Of a DNA stretch of 47,036 bases, positions 47,008-47,036 are shown one piece after another. Numbering within the stretch: position 1 is the first letter of the stretch; each line of letters begins with the position of its first letter. The notes beneath the pieces were generated by a model, which had not been told where the DNA came from, searched no databases, and saw only the letters and a program-made list of their open reading frames with translations. Origin of the DNA: Alphaproteobacteria bacterium (GTDB lineage Bacteria > Pseudomonadota > Alphaproteobacteria > Sphingomonadales > Sphingomonadaceae). A program made the translations under genes and the position numbers. The stretch is from the NCBI GenBank assembly GCA_030426245.1, contig JAUHYZ010000017.1, forward strand, positions 1 through 47,036. The letters run 5' to 3'.

Positions 47008-47036
47008 AAATTCAAACACCTACAGCAATCGGCCAG

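Overview
The window looks like a chromosomal segment of an alphaproteobacterium of the order Sphingomonadales, most likely near Erythrobacteraceae or Novosphingobium. The pointers are high GC content, the synteny argS - SPOR protein - nagZ - scpA - scpB - tatABC, a Tad/Cpa pilus locus, and strong similarity of single proteins to the sphingomonad versions I know. The taxonomic call is inference; no rRNA gene is present. I found no prophage, transposase, tRNA or CRISPR array.

Layout. 1-2 kb: nitrogen control (glnB-glnA) ending in a clear intrinsic terminator. 2-10 kb: an orphan phage-type lysozyme overlapping convergently with the N-degron transferase bpt, threonine ammonia-lyase, a 3-hydroxyisobutyrate dehydrogenase-like enzyme coupled to a secreted amidohydrolase-like protein that has lost its metal ligands, a dihydroxyacetone kinase and a SnoaL-like protein. 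10-13 kb: a compact arsenic operon arsR-arsI-arsC-acr3 with a recognisable promoter and operator, preceded by an undescribed 47-codon ORF. 13-20 kb (minus strand): lipoprotein, argS, SPOR protein, nagZ, scpA, scpB, tatA, tatB, tatC, tightly spaced and probably largely co-transcribed. 20.5-23 kb: ispH-thrB-rnhA, then a small DUF1508/YegP gene on the other strand with a LexA-like box upstream. 23-25.4 kb: an FAD oxidoreductase and an alpha/beta hydrolase whose only supported start codon is ATT. 25.5-32.8 kb: a Tad pilus export locus cpaA-B-C-D-E-tadB-tadC in which the motor ATPase gene cpaF is missing from its usual place. 33-38 kb (minus): an SDR dehydrogenase, a TetR regulator and methylthioadenosine phosphorylase in one unit, and clpB behind a heat-shock-type promoter. 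38-47 kb (minus apart from one small gene): an MFS exporter with its MarR repressor and a striking palindromic operator, trmL, gatB, an UPF0114 membrane protein, a sulfotransferase-like protein, gatA, gatC, an FKBP isomerase and rpsU.

Most of the window is ordinary core genome. The items most worth a second look are the pseudoenzyme-like amidohydrolase (5933-7636), the ATT start (25437), the duplicated start region that creates an 8-codon minigene over the gatC start (46061-46087), the missing cpaF, the GTTC-N7-GTTC box before the DUF1508 gene, the marR palindrome, and the dyads around the clpB promoter. Promoters and operators were read by eye; enzyme functions are inferred from family motifs.
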